Shown: piece by piece, positions 1-9,230 of the stretch
How the letters are laid out: each line of letters begins with the position of its first letter
How positions within the stretch are numbered: the stretch's first letter is position 1
NCBI GenBank assembly: GCA_009823505.1
Contig: VZQC01013813.1
Coordinates: 1 to 64,000 of the forward strand
From: Rhizomys pruinosus
Lineage: Eukaryota; Chordata; Mammalia; Rodentia; Spalacidae
Reading direction: 5' to 3'
Length of the DNA stretch: 64,000 bases
Notes under the pieces: generated by a model
Seen by the model: the letters and a program-made list of their open reading frames with translations, nothing else
What the model was told of the DNA's origin: nothing
The model's database searches: none
Position numbers and translations under genes: made by a program

Positions 1-905
1 CCTTTTTGAGTTTATTCAATTCTCTCTCTTACTTCTCTGAATTCTTCCTTTTGTTTGTCATTGGTATGTGCCCTCTGAGGTCTTTTTTCTTGAGTTTTCC
101 AATTCTCTTTTCTTTACTTCTGAATTCTTCTTTTATGTTCTTTAATTTCTCAAATTGGTTCTGCAATTATTCCTGTAAGGTCTGTTTCTCGGGTCACCTC
201 CAAGGGGAATCCCATTGTAGCTATCTCCACCTGGTGGTACGAGCTCTGGGTGCGGAATTATCCTGCACCATCCCCATGTCGTCTCTTCTTAGTGTTCCCG
301 GCATGTGGGTTTCTGTATGATTCAACATCCAAATGCTTTTCAAGTTTTGTTGAAGCGGAAATCTTGTTTTATTTGGCTTGCCGGGTCCTTCCAACTGCTT
401 TTTTTTCTTTTTTTTTTTTTTTCCTTCCTTCTCCTCCTTCGTTTATGGACGTGTTTTGTATCTGTCCTAGGCTTCAGGCTTTCACTTTCTGTTTGGTTAT
501 ATATTGGATACATGGAAGTCTCTTCCTTTCTGTTCTGAACGTTCTCGCGTTAATCCACTGGACACTCTCTCCTCAATTCCAGTTGTTGGTGGGGGGGTAT
601 TCCTGACTTGGCCAGTGCCCTGGTACCTGCCTGGAGCAGTGGCAGCCTGCTCCTGACCGCTGTGCAGGACCAGACTATGCTATGGCGTCTGCTGTCTGCT
701 CCTGACCCCAAACTTAGGACCTCCTTCCACTTGCGACTACCGGGGGGTGGGGCCACCCAGCCGGGCAGCCACTCTCTGTTCTGCCAGCCACTGGCCCCTC
801 TGCCACAACTCAGCAAATCAATTGTTCTGCACCTGTGGGTCAGTGCCCTAAGTTTTTATCTGCCTGGAGCAGTGGTGGGCTGCTCCTGACCCCTGTGCAG
901 GACTA
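1..905 (-). mobile_element. L1 5' end (5' UTR and decayed ORF1 start), minus strand
   Basis: Read on the minus strand this looks like the 5' end of a rodent LINE-1. A GC-richer leader (about 905 to 560) contains a repeated unit, followed by a polypurine stretch (about 430-390). After that comes A-rich sequence coding for Lys/Glu-rich coiled-coil-like peptide (about 270 to 1), as expected for the ORF1 N-terminus, with stop codons in it. The rest of the element would lie left of the window. The assignment rests on composition, order and the tandem leader units; I cannot match a named subfamily. Confidence 0.5.
590..905. repeat. Two tandem leader units, period about 233 bp
   Basis: The motif CTGCCTGGAGCAGTGG occurs at 627 and again at 860. 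Matching sequence lies before it (a CAGTGCCCT motif) and after it (TGCTCCTGACC then TGTGCAGGAC). A repeat with a period near 230 bp is typical of rodent L1 5' UTR monomers, which carry the internal promoter. Only one full period and a partial one are present. Confidence 0.55.
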
Positions 906-948
906 GACTCTTATTATTTATTTATTTATTTAGTTAGTTAGTTAGTTT
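906..948. repeat. (TTTA)n/(TTAG)n A-tail-type simple repeat
   Basis: A short tetranucleotide run directly abuts the B1 element to its right. It is probably the expanded A-rich tail of that minus-strand SINE. Confidence 0.75.
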
Positions 949-1080
949 TTGTTCTTTTCAAGACAGGGTCTCCCTGTAGCTCCAGCTGTCCTGGAACTCA
1001 CTCTGTAGACCATGCTGGGCTTGAACTCACAAAGATCTGCCTGCCTCTGCCTCCCAAGTGCTAGGATTAAAGGCATGCTT
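949..1080 (-). mobile_element. B1 SINE, minus strand
   Basis: The reverse complement carries the B1 (7SL-derived) body. On the plus strand this reads as a GACAGGGTCTCCCTGTAG-type segment, then CTGGAACTCACTCTGTAGACC, then the GTGCTAGGATTAAAGGCATG end. The element's own 5' terminus (right end) is clipped a few bases after the GGCATG motif. Confidence 0.93.
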
Positions 1081-1435
1081 AATTTATTTTTAATAATCAA
1101 CTAAATCCAAGTAGTGCTACCCAAAGTGTATGGCTATGGGACCATCTGAAGAGCATGAGAAAATTACACATTTCTTTGAAGAGTGATTCTCCTTTCCCTG
1201 GCAGCTGTAAACCACCAATAGCTCCTCAGGAGGGGATGGAGCCTGGCAAGCACCTCCACCATCAGTGCTAGAATTTTATTGGAATTAACCATGTGTCATT
1301 CACATAGAGGCAAATATGAGTGGAGTGAGTTCATGAGTGCTTTAGCTGTGTCAATTCCAGAAGTTTGCATTTCACAGCCATCTTTCCCATTGTCTGGCTC
1401 TTACATTCTTTTTCCTTTCTTCTCAGAGATGACTC
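1081..1435 (-). mobile_element. L1 (Lx-like) 3' UTR fragment, minus strand
   Basis: Antisense match to the Lx-type 3' UTR, recognisable from phrases such as ACCACCAATAGCTCCTCAG and GTGAGTTCATGAGTGC. Related sequence recurs at 12.9-13.1 kb. It probably belongs to the same old element as the ORF2 remnant that follows at 1,676. Confidence 0.65.
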
Positions 1436-1655
1436 TTGATCCCTGGTGGGGTGGTGATGGTAGTGTTGGTGTTGGTGTTGGTGGTGGCAGTGGTGATGGT
1501 AGTGTTGGTGGTGGTGATAGTGGTAGTCGTGGTGGTGGTAGTGGTAGTGGTAGTGGTGATGGTGGTGGTGGTGTTGGTGGTAATGATGGTAGTGTGGGTA
1601 GTGGTGGTGGTAGTGGTGGTGGAGGAGTTGGTGTTGGTAGTGGTGGTGGTCGTCT
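1436..1655. repeat. (GGT)n-rich imperfect trinucleotide/hexanucleotide array
   Basis: About 215 bp of GGT, GAT and AGT triplets in imperfect order lie inside L1 sequence. All six frames stay open over much of it, giving low-complexity Gly/Ser/Val or His/Thr peptides. Those frames are artefacts of the repeat. Confidence 0.95.
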
Positions 1656-1675
1656 GAAGACATTTCAAATGTTAT

Positions 1676-2814
1676 TTTGAAAACAAGGTGGCCGTAGCTC
1701 TGTGGATTTGATTCTGGGCCCTATATTCTGTTCATTGATTTATCTGTATGTCTTTTTCATGCTGGAATCGTGCTGTTTTAGTTTCAGTAGTGCTGCTGTG
1801 TAGTATAATTTGAAATAAGAACTTGTGATGTCTCCAGCAGTGCCTTCTGCTAAGAACTGCTTTGCCAATCCTTTTATGATTTTGTATGATTTTTTTTTCT
1901 ATTTCTATGATAAATATCATTGGGATTTCAATGAGAATTGTGTTGACTCTGCATGGAATTTCTTTCCATCCATCTTCTACTGTCTTTACCAAATTCCTTC
2001 CTCAATGTTTTAACTTCTACTTCCTTGATCACGATTATTCCTAGACTTTTTGAAGCTACTGTGAAATGGGATTCCTTTCACATGATTTATTTATTCCCAA
2101 ATTCATTATCAATATAAACAAAAGCTAGTAATCTTTGTGTGTTTTTATTTTATATAGCTGAAAGTGTTTATTACATGTAAGAGTTTTCTGGTGGAGTCTA
2201 CAGCGACTTTGTAGTATAGAATTATGTATTCTATAATTTGAGATTATTTTATCACTTTTTTCTTATACATGTGTCTTTTATTTCCCTTACTCTATGTCTA
2301 ATGCTGACTTCAAGCAGTGTATTTAATAAAAGCAGAGGAAGTAGACTCTCTGTCCATGTAATACTAGTTGATTATAACTTTGTTGTATACAGTGTTTGCT
2401 ATGCTGCTGTATCTTCCTCTAGTCCTAGATTTTCTTTTAGGATTTCTATTAGAAAGGGACAGTATTGAACTTTGTCAAAGGCCATTTTCTGGATCAGTTG
2501 CAATAATCTTTAGATTTCTGTCTTTATATGTGTATGCATTGCTATGCTTCTTGATTTGTGTTGATACATCCATCATCTCATAAATAAAATAATATTATTT
2601 ATGAAACACTGTATTCTTAACCTGCTCTTGAATTATATTTATGAATAGTTTGTTGAGAATTATGTGTTTATGTTATGGAAGCTAGTCTATAATTTTCTTT
2701 TTTAATTGTGTCTTTTGGAGTCAAAGGTAATACTGGCTTCATAGAATAAATTTGGTAGTGATTCTTCCCTTTCTATTTTATGCAATAGCGATGTTCTTTA
2801 AAACTTTGATAAAA
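1676..2814 (-). mobile_element. Old L1 ORF2 C-terminal remnant, minus strand
   Basis: Antisense L1 ORF2 sequence. It runs from a segment coding the region before the ORF2 C-terminus through to sequence upstream of the reverse-transcriptase active-site region. It is AT-rich, full of stops and clearly older than the L1 copies at 9-11, 19-21 and 33-35 kb. It is interrupted on the right by a SINE at 2,816. Confidence 0.7.
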
Positions 2815-2815
2815 A

Positions 2816-3056
2816 AGGGGGGTGGAGAGATGGCTCAGCAGTTAAGAGCGCCGACTGCTCTTTCAGAAGACCCGGGTTCCATTCCCAGCACCCACACATT
2901 GGCTAAGAACTGTCTTTAACTCCAGTTCCAGGGGAATCTGACACCATCTTCTAACCTCTGTGGCATTGCACGACATAGGTGCACTAACCTACATGCAGAC
3001 AGTACATTCATACACATAAAAACATAAAAAATAAGCTAAAAAATACTTGAATAGAA
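2816..3056 (+). mobile_element. B2/B3-family SINE, plus strand
   Basis: It starts GGTGGAGAGATGGCTCAGCA, the classic tRNA-derived head. A B-box-like GGGTTCCATTCCC follows at about 2,874, and the A-rich tail has the CATACACATAAAA pattern. It is near full length. The long 3' body with a TACATGCAGACAGTACATTC segment matches the other B3-like copies in this window. Confidence 0.88.
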
Positions 3057-3062
3057 TTAAAC

Positions 3063-3082
3063 TATATATATATATATATATA
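3063..3082. repeat. (TA)n microsatellite
   Basis: A perfect TA dinucleotide run just downstream of the SINE tail. Confidence 0.9.
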
Positions 3083-3237
3083 GTTTCACTTCAATCTCAT
3101 TAGTTACTATATTTCTGTTGTGTTCTCTATATATATCCTGTTGATTTAATGTTAATAGTTTAAAAATATTAATTTTCAAAATTACCCCTAATTATTTTCT
3201 TGATTTCATTGGAATTTGTTGTAACATCACTTTTGAA

Positions 3238-3238
<1 letters not shown>

Positions 3239-3278
<40 letters not shown>

Positions 3279-3279
3279 T
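3239..3279. repeat. (CT)n microsatellite
   Basis: About 41 bp of CT dinucleotides with one G interruption, immediately left of a minus-strand B1. Confidence 0.95.
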
Positions 3280-3280
3280 T

Positions 3281-3420
3281 ATTTTTTGAGACAGTGTCTC
3301 CCTGTAGCCCCAGCTGGCCTGGAACTCACTCTGTAGACCAGGCTGGCCTTGAAGTCACAAACACCCTCCTGCCTCTGCCTCCTGAGTGCTGGGATTAAAG
3401 GCAACACCACCACACCTGGC
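3281..3420 (-). mobile_element. B1 SINE, minus strand
   Basis: Nearly full-length B1 in reverse orientation, running from TTTTTTGAGACAGTGTCTCC to CACCACACCTGGC, including the GCTGGGATTAAAGGC motif. Confidence 0.95.
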
Positions 3421-3654
3421 AATTTTCTCTTTTGTATGCTTTGCTAAGGGCTTTTCAAATGTATTTGTTTCTTCAAAGAATAAACTACTTTTCATTAATA
3501 GTATGTGTTTCTCTTTAATCTCCATTTCATTGATTTCTGTCCTGTTCTTTTTCATTTCTTTCTGTCTGCATTATTTGAATTGTTCAAGTCTTTTTCCACT
3601 CTATATTTAGAGTTGCATCTTTAAGTTATTCATTTCAGTTTTCTTTCTCTTTTT

Positions 3655-3955
3655 CTTTAATTAAGTCTGTGATAATTTCATGCAATGAATTTTTATTACA
3701 TTCATTTCTCCTCTTCCAATTCCTCACAAATCATACCCCATTTCCATCCACTATAGGTCCTTTATTTCCCTATAAGCGACTGAGTCCTTTTTGTGCTTTC
3801 CATAGAGTTCTGGGCATGTGACCATCCACTGGGTCATGGTTCACCTACCAGGGACCACTGTGCCAAACATGTGTAACCGTTCTTGGACATATTAGCCAGC
3901 AAGGTCCCATAGACCCTCAAATACTACAGGTTATTTCCATTTCTCTTTGTTACAA
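3655..3955 (-). mobile_element. Lx-type L1 3' UTR, minus strand
   Basis: Antisense L1 tail. A T-rich start is followed by pyrimidine-rich 'CCTCTTCC' sequence. The region then continues with ACTGAGTCC, TTCTGGGCATGTG and CTACCAGGGACC motifs seen in rodent Lx 3' UTRs. Confidence 0.6.
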
Positions 3956-3959
3956 TTCA

Positions 3960-4255
3960 GAACTCTGATGGTCAGACCCTATTGCTGAAGATTCCACATA
4001 ATTGAATTACAAGATATGGAAGATATCAAGGTAATATTCACTTGGATGTTTCATTTGTACTTGCTAGCTTTCATTGTGCTAGAAGGTGCTATGCACACTA
4101 CAAGAGGAGAATATTAATCAACAGACTTACCCTACTGTGGTCTCTGACAGTTACAATAACAACACCCTTTGCAAGACATGCCTACTGATAAAGAGCAGTG
4201 CATTGCCCTGAATTGAATTCTGATTGATTTCAGACCTACATGCAGACAAGATGAA
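3960..4255 (+). mobile_element. Lx-type L1 3' UTR, plus strand
   Basis: Plus-oriented 3' UTR: GGTCAGACC, then ATTGCTGAAGA, a CTAGAAGGTGCTA motif, and later GCAAGACATGCC. The same order of motifs is found at 49.2-49.6 kb, 18.4-18.6 kb and 8.3-8.5 kb, which supports one repeat family. Confidence 0.6.
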
Positions 4256-5440
4256 CCCTCTAATTTTTAAATTTATTATTGAGATTTTTTTATAACTCAT
4301 ACAATAATTCTTAACCAAATTTAGACTCCCCCATACATGTTAGTTCTTAGTCTAGGTCCATCCCACCACCCATTTCTCTTGCTCTGCTCTGGGCCCTTGT
4401 CCAATTGAGTTGTCATGGACCCTATGTTGGATGCTACTATTGTCATAAGTTTACATGTGCAAGCTTTCAGTGGCCTGAAAGCCTCTGCTTCCTTATGTTC
4501 ATGAACCAGCCCTGGCTCTTCCAATCTTTCTGCTTCCTCTTCTGAAATGTTCCTAAGCCTCTGGATGAGGTTTAATTACAGGAGTTCTCTCTAGGGACAC
4601 ATACTCTGCTGACTATTACTTAGTCTTTAAAATTGGACCAGTTGTGGCCTTATATGTGAAATGAAGGCTGTTGTAAAAGGACACATCACTGGTGAGAATT
4701 GAGGGATGCATTAAGTTTTTTCTCTATCCCCATTCCTCTGTGTTCCATGAGTCTTGGGTGTAGATGTTCCACTGTAGATCTGTCACCTAGGACTAGGCAT
4801 CTCTCAGACATGTATTTTCTGTGCCTAAGCAATTGTGGGATTCTGAAGTACTTTCCAACTGTTGCCAAAAGGAGCTTCTTTGATGAATACAACATGCTTG
4901 TCTATAAATATAAGGATTCATATTTAACATATGATAAGAGGCTTCATTTGTCTAGATATATGACAGAGATAGCATTTTCTCTAGGATCTATGTACTGTCC
5001 AGCCATGAGAATTTGGCTGAATTTATAGTGTCATCCATGAATTCCCTCCTACTGAGAGGGCTTTGAGTCCCATTAGATAGCTGTTGATTAACCCTTATCC
5101 CAGATAATAGTGCCACTACTGCACCAATAGAGGTAGTTGTCTGTTCCCATCATGGTTATTAGGCTTTAAGGTTGTGTTGTACCATTGATTGATTTTTCTC
5201 CCTCAGCAGCTTGTACAGTATCTTCTAGAACTATGAGACATAGTCTAAGTGGGGAAGGCTTCCATGTCAGTGCCAGCTCATTGCTCCAAGTCCTGTACCG
5301 AAGTATGTCCTGTCAGCAGCAGGGGGCTCTTATATTCTAGTTTGGGGAGATAACCCAGAGTTTTGACAATAGCCTGTGTTATTTCATGAGTCCCTTGGAC
5401 CACTCTCACCAACCACTGAATAGAGGGCTCCCTCTGATTT
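4256..5440 (-). mobile_element. Long L1-type 3' UTR, minus strand
   Basis: A diverged copy of the unit also present at 31.3-32.6, 45.4-47.3 and 53.9-55.7 kb. Shared landmarks in order are CACCCATTTCTCTTGCTCTG, TCCATGAGTCTTGGGTGTAG, CAATTGTGGGATTCTGAAGTA, GGTTATTAGGCTTTA and CTCACCAACCACT. In the better copies it leads into L1 ORF2-end sequence, so I read it as an unusually long L1 3' UTR. Confidence 0.6.
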
Positions 5441-7120
5441 TTTAATAAAGCCACTCATAATTATACACTTACTTCTTAGAAATGCTTTTCCTCTATTTCA
5501 AAAGTTTTGGTAAGTTGTGCTTTCATTTTCTTTGAATTCTGAGAACTTTAAATCCCTATCTCCCTGGCACAGATTTCTTTAGTGATCCAGGGTTCATACA
5601 TTGTTCAGCCTCCAAATATTTGTATACTATCTGTGGCTTCTAATATGCTTAATTTCTATTATGTTTACTTATGTTTCTCTATAGTTTAATTCTACTATGG
5701 TTTTTGTACTTGTTAAGCATGAATTTCTTTGTTGCCTAGAGTGAGATATATTTCAGAGAAGATTCCATGTACTCCTGCAAAGAATTACATCTTCAATATC
5801 TGTTGGATGGTGGATTCTGTGTATATTCTGCTAAGGAAATTTTATCTATGTTATAGTTTAATTCTGAAGAATGTTTGTTAGTTGTCAGTTTGGGCAACTT
5901 GTCCTCAGATGAGAGTGGGATGTTAAAATCACCCAGTTTAATTATGCCTGGATTCATATGATCTTTGGCATCTATTAATGTTAGTTTTTTAAAAATTGGT
6001 AACCCCAATTCTTCATGAATTATTCTACTTATTAACGTTAGCCTACTTCATCTCTGATGGCTAATTTTGATTTGAAGTCTAGTATATGCCATCTTTTTAT
6101 CTTTCATTTGCTCAATAAAATTACTTCTATCCCTAGTCCCTCAATTTGTAGGTGTCTTTTCCAGTAAGTATAGTTCTTGGATACAAAGGATTGTTGAGTC
6201 TTATTGTTTAAATCCAATCACCTAATATTATTCTTTTAACTGAATAACTGAGGCCATTTATATTTGTGGTTAGTACTGAGAGAGATTCACTCATTTCCGT
6301 AATTTTGCTGGTTGATTTTCTCATTCATTAGATACATTCTTTTTATTTTCCATCTCCTCTATTCATAGTAAGGATTGCTTGTTTACTGCTTGTATATGAT
6401 AGAGTTTTTCTAGCTCTCCTTTACTAATCTGTTCCTTTCATGGAATAGTCCCTTCCAAGCTTTCATGATTGGGACTACCCCTCTTCACCCATGTTTTAAG
6501 ATTCATTTAAGTATGTTCTGTAGTACTGGCTTGGTTTGGTGGTTGTGAATTACTTTAGTTCACACTTCTGATAAATATCCTTAGTTTTTTTCTGTCAGGG
6601 CTAAAATATTTATGAGATGCACCATCTCAGTTGGCATTTATTTATGTTAAAAACTTGAAATATATAATTCAGTACTTTCCTGGCTTTTAGAGTTGCTTCC
6701 AATGTCTGATATTGTTCTCATGTGTTTGCTTCTGTGGTGAGTTGGCATAATTCTCTTGCGATTGTTAATATTGCTTTGTTGATATTATGTTTTGTAGTTT
6801 CAATATCTCTACTACAGAATGTCCTGGAGAGATTCTTCTCAGGCCACGTCTATTTGCTGCTTTGTGGAGGTCCATTCTTTCCTCTGTTTAGGGTATTTTC
6901 CTTCATGACTTCTTTGAATAGATATACATATTTTTAGTTTTGCGGTCATGGTCTTTTGCTTATTTATTGATTGAAGTCTGAACATGAAAGTACCTAAAGC
7001 TTGCCTTACACCCCTATTACATTTATTGATTCTGTCTATTGATGAGATATGCTTTTCTGACTTCTTTCTGATTATTTCATTTCACAATATTTCTATTTTT
7101 TACATATATTAATTTCTAGC
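5441..7120 (-). pseudogene. Ancient L1: ORF2 endonuclease-region remnant and upstream part, minus strand
   Basis: A minus-strand frame at 6,008-5,793 translates to a peptide containing IIKLGDFNIPLS. This matches the conserved GDFN motif of the L1 ORF2 endonuclease domain. Sequence to the right (6,010-7,120) has the T-rich antisense character of the upstream part of an old L1. The neighbouring 3' UTR at 4,256-5,440 is not joined through a reverse-transcriptase region, so either ORF2 has been deleted internally or two unrelated L1 pieces lie side by side. Confidence 0.6.
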
Positions 7121-7289
7121 TAAAAGTTATCATTCATGTTTTTGAAATTTTTAATCTGCATTTTTGATCTTGAAATTCATATTGCTAATTTTTAATTTAT
7201 TTTAAAAATTAATTATTTCATTCATTTGTTTACATTAGGTTTTCTATGTAGTCAGTGAATATTCATGTGTGTAGTCTATCTCTCTTTTC

Positions 7290-7495
7290 ATGTTCATGTG
7301 TATGCATGCACAAAGATACACATCCATGCACATATGTGAACTACAAAGTTTGAAGTCAAACAACTTCCACAATCATTCCCATCTAATATTTTTTCAAATA
7401 GAGTCTCTAATTGAACATAGAACTCACAAAATGACCAGATTAGCTGACCAATAAGCCATAGGAATCCTTCTCTCTCACAGAACATTTTAAAATGC
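7290..7495 (-). mobile_element. Degenerate B4/B3-like SINE, minus strand
   Basis: It resembles the antisense B4 pattern: a TGTATGCATGCACAAAGATA-type tail, then AGAGTCTCTAATTGAACATAG, and a GATTAGCTGACCAATAAGCC segment. It is strongly diverged and the right end is lost. Confidence 0.45.
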
Positions 7496-7499
7496 AATG

Positions 7500-7869
7500 T
7501 TCTAAAATCTTTCTTTTTCTTGACTTTTCTTCATTTCCTTGTTTTGGTTGCAGTTATCTAGGATTCATAAGTTTTACAGATATTGTGTGGGTTATTTTCC
7601 CATAGGTTTTGTGTGTGTATGTGTGCTTCAAACATCTGTTAAGATGATGGCCTCCAGGGCTTTTTCCTCCCAGTCTTTTAACTTTCTTGTTTCATTCTAT
7701 GTGAGTCTTCTTTGTGTACAATCTTCAATCATGCCTTTAACCTCAATTACTATTTTGAAGAATGAAGAAGGTAGAACTAACAGAAATATTTATTTGTCAA
7801 AAATCCTGGTTTTAAATTCAGTAGAAAACTACAACACTTGAAGAATTCAATTACACCTCCTTTACAGTT
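7500..7869. other. Unassigned AT-rich sequence
   Basis: No repeat family or gene is recognised. A 100-codon open frame at 7,539-7,841 has no domain that I can identify and no supporting signals, so I do not call it a gene. Confidence 0.4.
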
Positions 7870-9106
7870 CATTAAAAAGAGGAGCTAGATTATTGTGACA
7901 AAAATCAAAGAGCTCTAAATTCTTCAATATATATAAACCAATAAATTTAATCTATCATAATTAGACTTAAGGGCATAAATCACATGGTTATCTCAATTAG
8001 ATTCAGAAAGGTGCTTTTGACAAAATCCAACATCCATTCATGATGAAGCCATGAAAAATCTAGGGATACAGGGGACTTAACTCAACATAATAGAGCAATT
8101 TCTTGCTTGGGTTTTAACTACAGCAGTAAGACAAGTGAAGGAAATCAAGGGATACAAATTGGAGAGAAAAAGTCAAAGTATCCCTGTTTTCAGAAGACAT
8201 GATTTTATACATAAAAGATCAAAAGAGTGCACTAGAAAACTCCAAGAGCTGATAAACTTATTCATTTCTACTGACTAGCTTTCAAAGTACTGGAAAGTGC
8301 TCAATATATGCTACTTGATGAGAAAAGTTGTCATCAATGCTTCCCATCTCTGAACCCCAGGAACTATAATAACTGGCCTGGGAAGATATGCTCAGTGGTG
8401 TAATATTGGCCTGAATGGTATGTGAGTAACCAACCACCTTCTGCTTGGACTTCAGGTCAGCTTTACAGGATGGAGCCAAAACCTGGTACTGATATCTGGC
8501 TTAGGAACCTGTGACTAGACAGATTTTCAGCCTTGAGGAGAACCTACTATTTTTATTCTTCTGAAAGAATATGTTATTAAACCAAATCCTTGTGACTTAT
8601 TGTTATTGGTTAATGCATCTCTCAAATCACACAAGAGAAACTTTTTTATGATGGAAGATTAACACATGGCCCCACAACTGGTCAATGTACAGAGAATGAG
8701 TGACTGTAGGATGCTTAGCCGTAAATAAGACACCTATATCAAATCCTTGCCTTCTAGTGCTCAGGGATCATTACAAAGAAGGGGCAGAAAAATTATAAAA
8801 GCTAGGGTTTACAGATGACTACAATGAAACAGTGCTTTCCAGAAGGCATGGTAGTTACTCATATGAACTAAAAGCAATTGTGATAGCATCTGCAAGACCT
8901 GAACATGCTCAGGCCAGACAAAAATCCCAGCACAGAGTTGGGGGAAATGAGTAAGAAGACCCAACCTTAGCTCAGACTATTGGCAACTGGTAGCTGCTGG
9001 GGGAGAAAGTCGGTTTTCTTTGAAGGTATGATTCTGTGTAAATTGGCCAGGTTCCACAGACCCTTCACATGGAGGACACTGGGAGACAAAAAGTAGAATG
9101 GGTAGG

Positions 9107-9141
<35 letters not shown>

Positions 9142-9230
9142 GACATGAAATCAGACAGAAGTTAATAAGGAGGGGTAGATTTAAGAGAGGTTGTATGAGT
9201 ATGATCAATATATATTGTATGAAATTCTCT
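7870..9230 (+). mobile_element. Lx-type L1, plus strand, internally deleted
   Basis: 7,970-8,260 is sense ORF2 reverse-transcriptase region (AAAATCCAACATCCATTCATG, then AGACAAGTGAAGGAAATCAA). It jumps at about 8,270 into the Lx 3' UTR, which then runs to the end (GCTCAGGGATCATTAC, GCAACTGGTAGCTGCTGGG, terminal GTATGAAATTCTC). The C-terminal half of ORF2 is therefore missing. An (AAT)n run lies inside the 3' UTR. The 3' tail is the insertion site of the younger L1 that follows. Confidence 0.75.
9111..9141. repeat. (AAT)n microsatellite
   Basis: About ten uninterrupted AAT units within the L1 3' UTR. Confidence 0.95.

Larger units (their letters stand above)
3084..3640 (-). mobile_element. Old L1 ORF2 remnant continued, minus strand (split by B1)
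   Basis: This continues the minus-strand L1 ORF2 of 1,676-2,814 on the far side of the SINE. A (CT)n run and a B1 at 3,239-3,420 interrupt it. Sequence after the B1 (TTTGTTTCTTCAAAGAATAA, then a TTTCATTGATTTC motif) is the usual antisense L1 reverse-transcriptase N-terminal region. Confidence 0.65.

Noticed and set aside
1331..1668. Long His/Thr- or Gly/Ser-rich open frames on both strands
   Set aside because: They are translations of the GGT-rich simple repeat, with no flanking coding signal.
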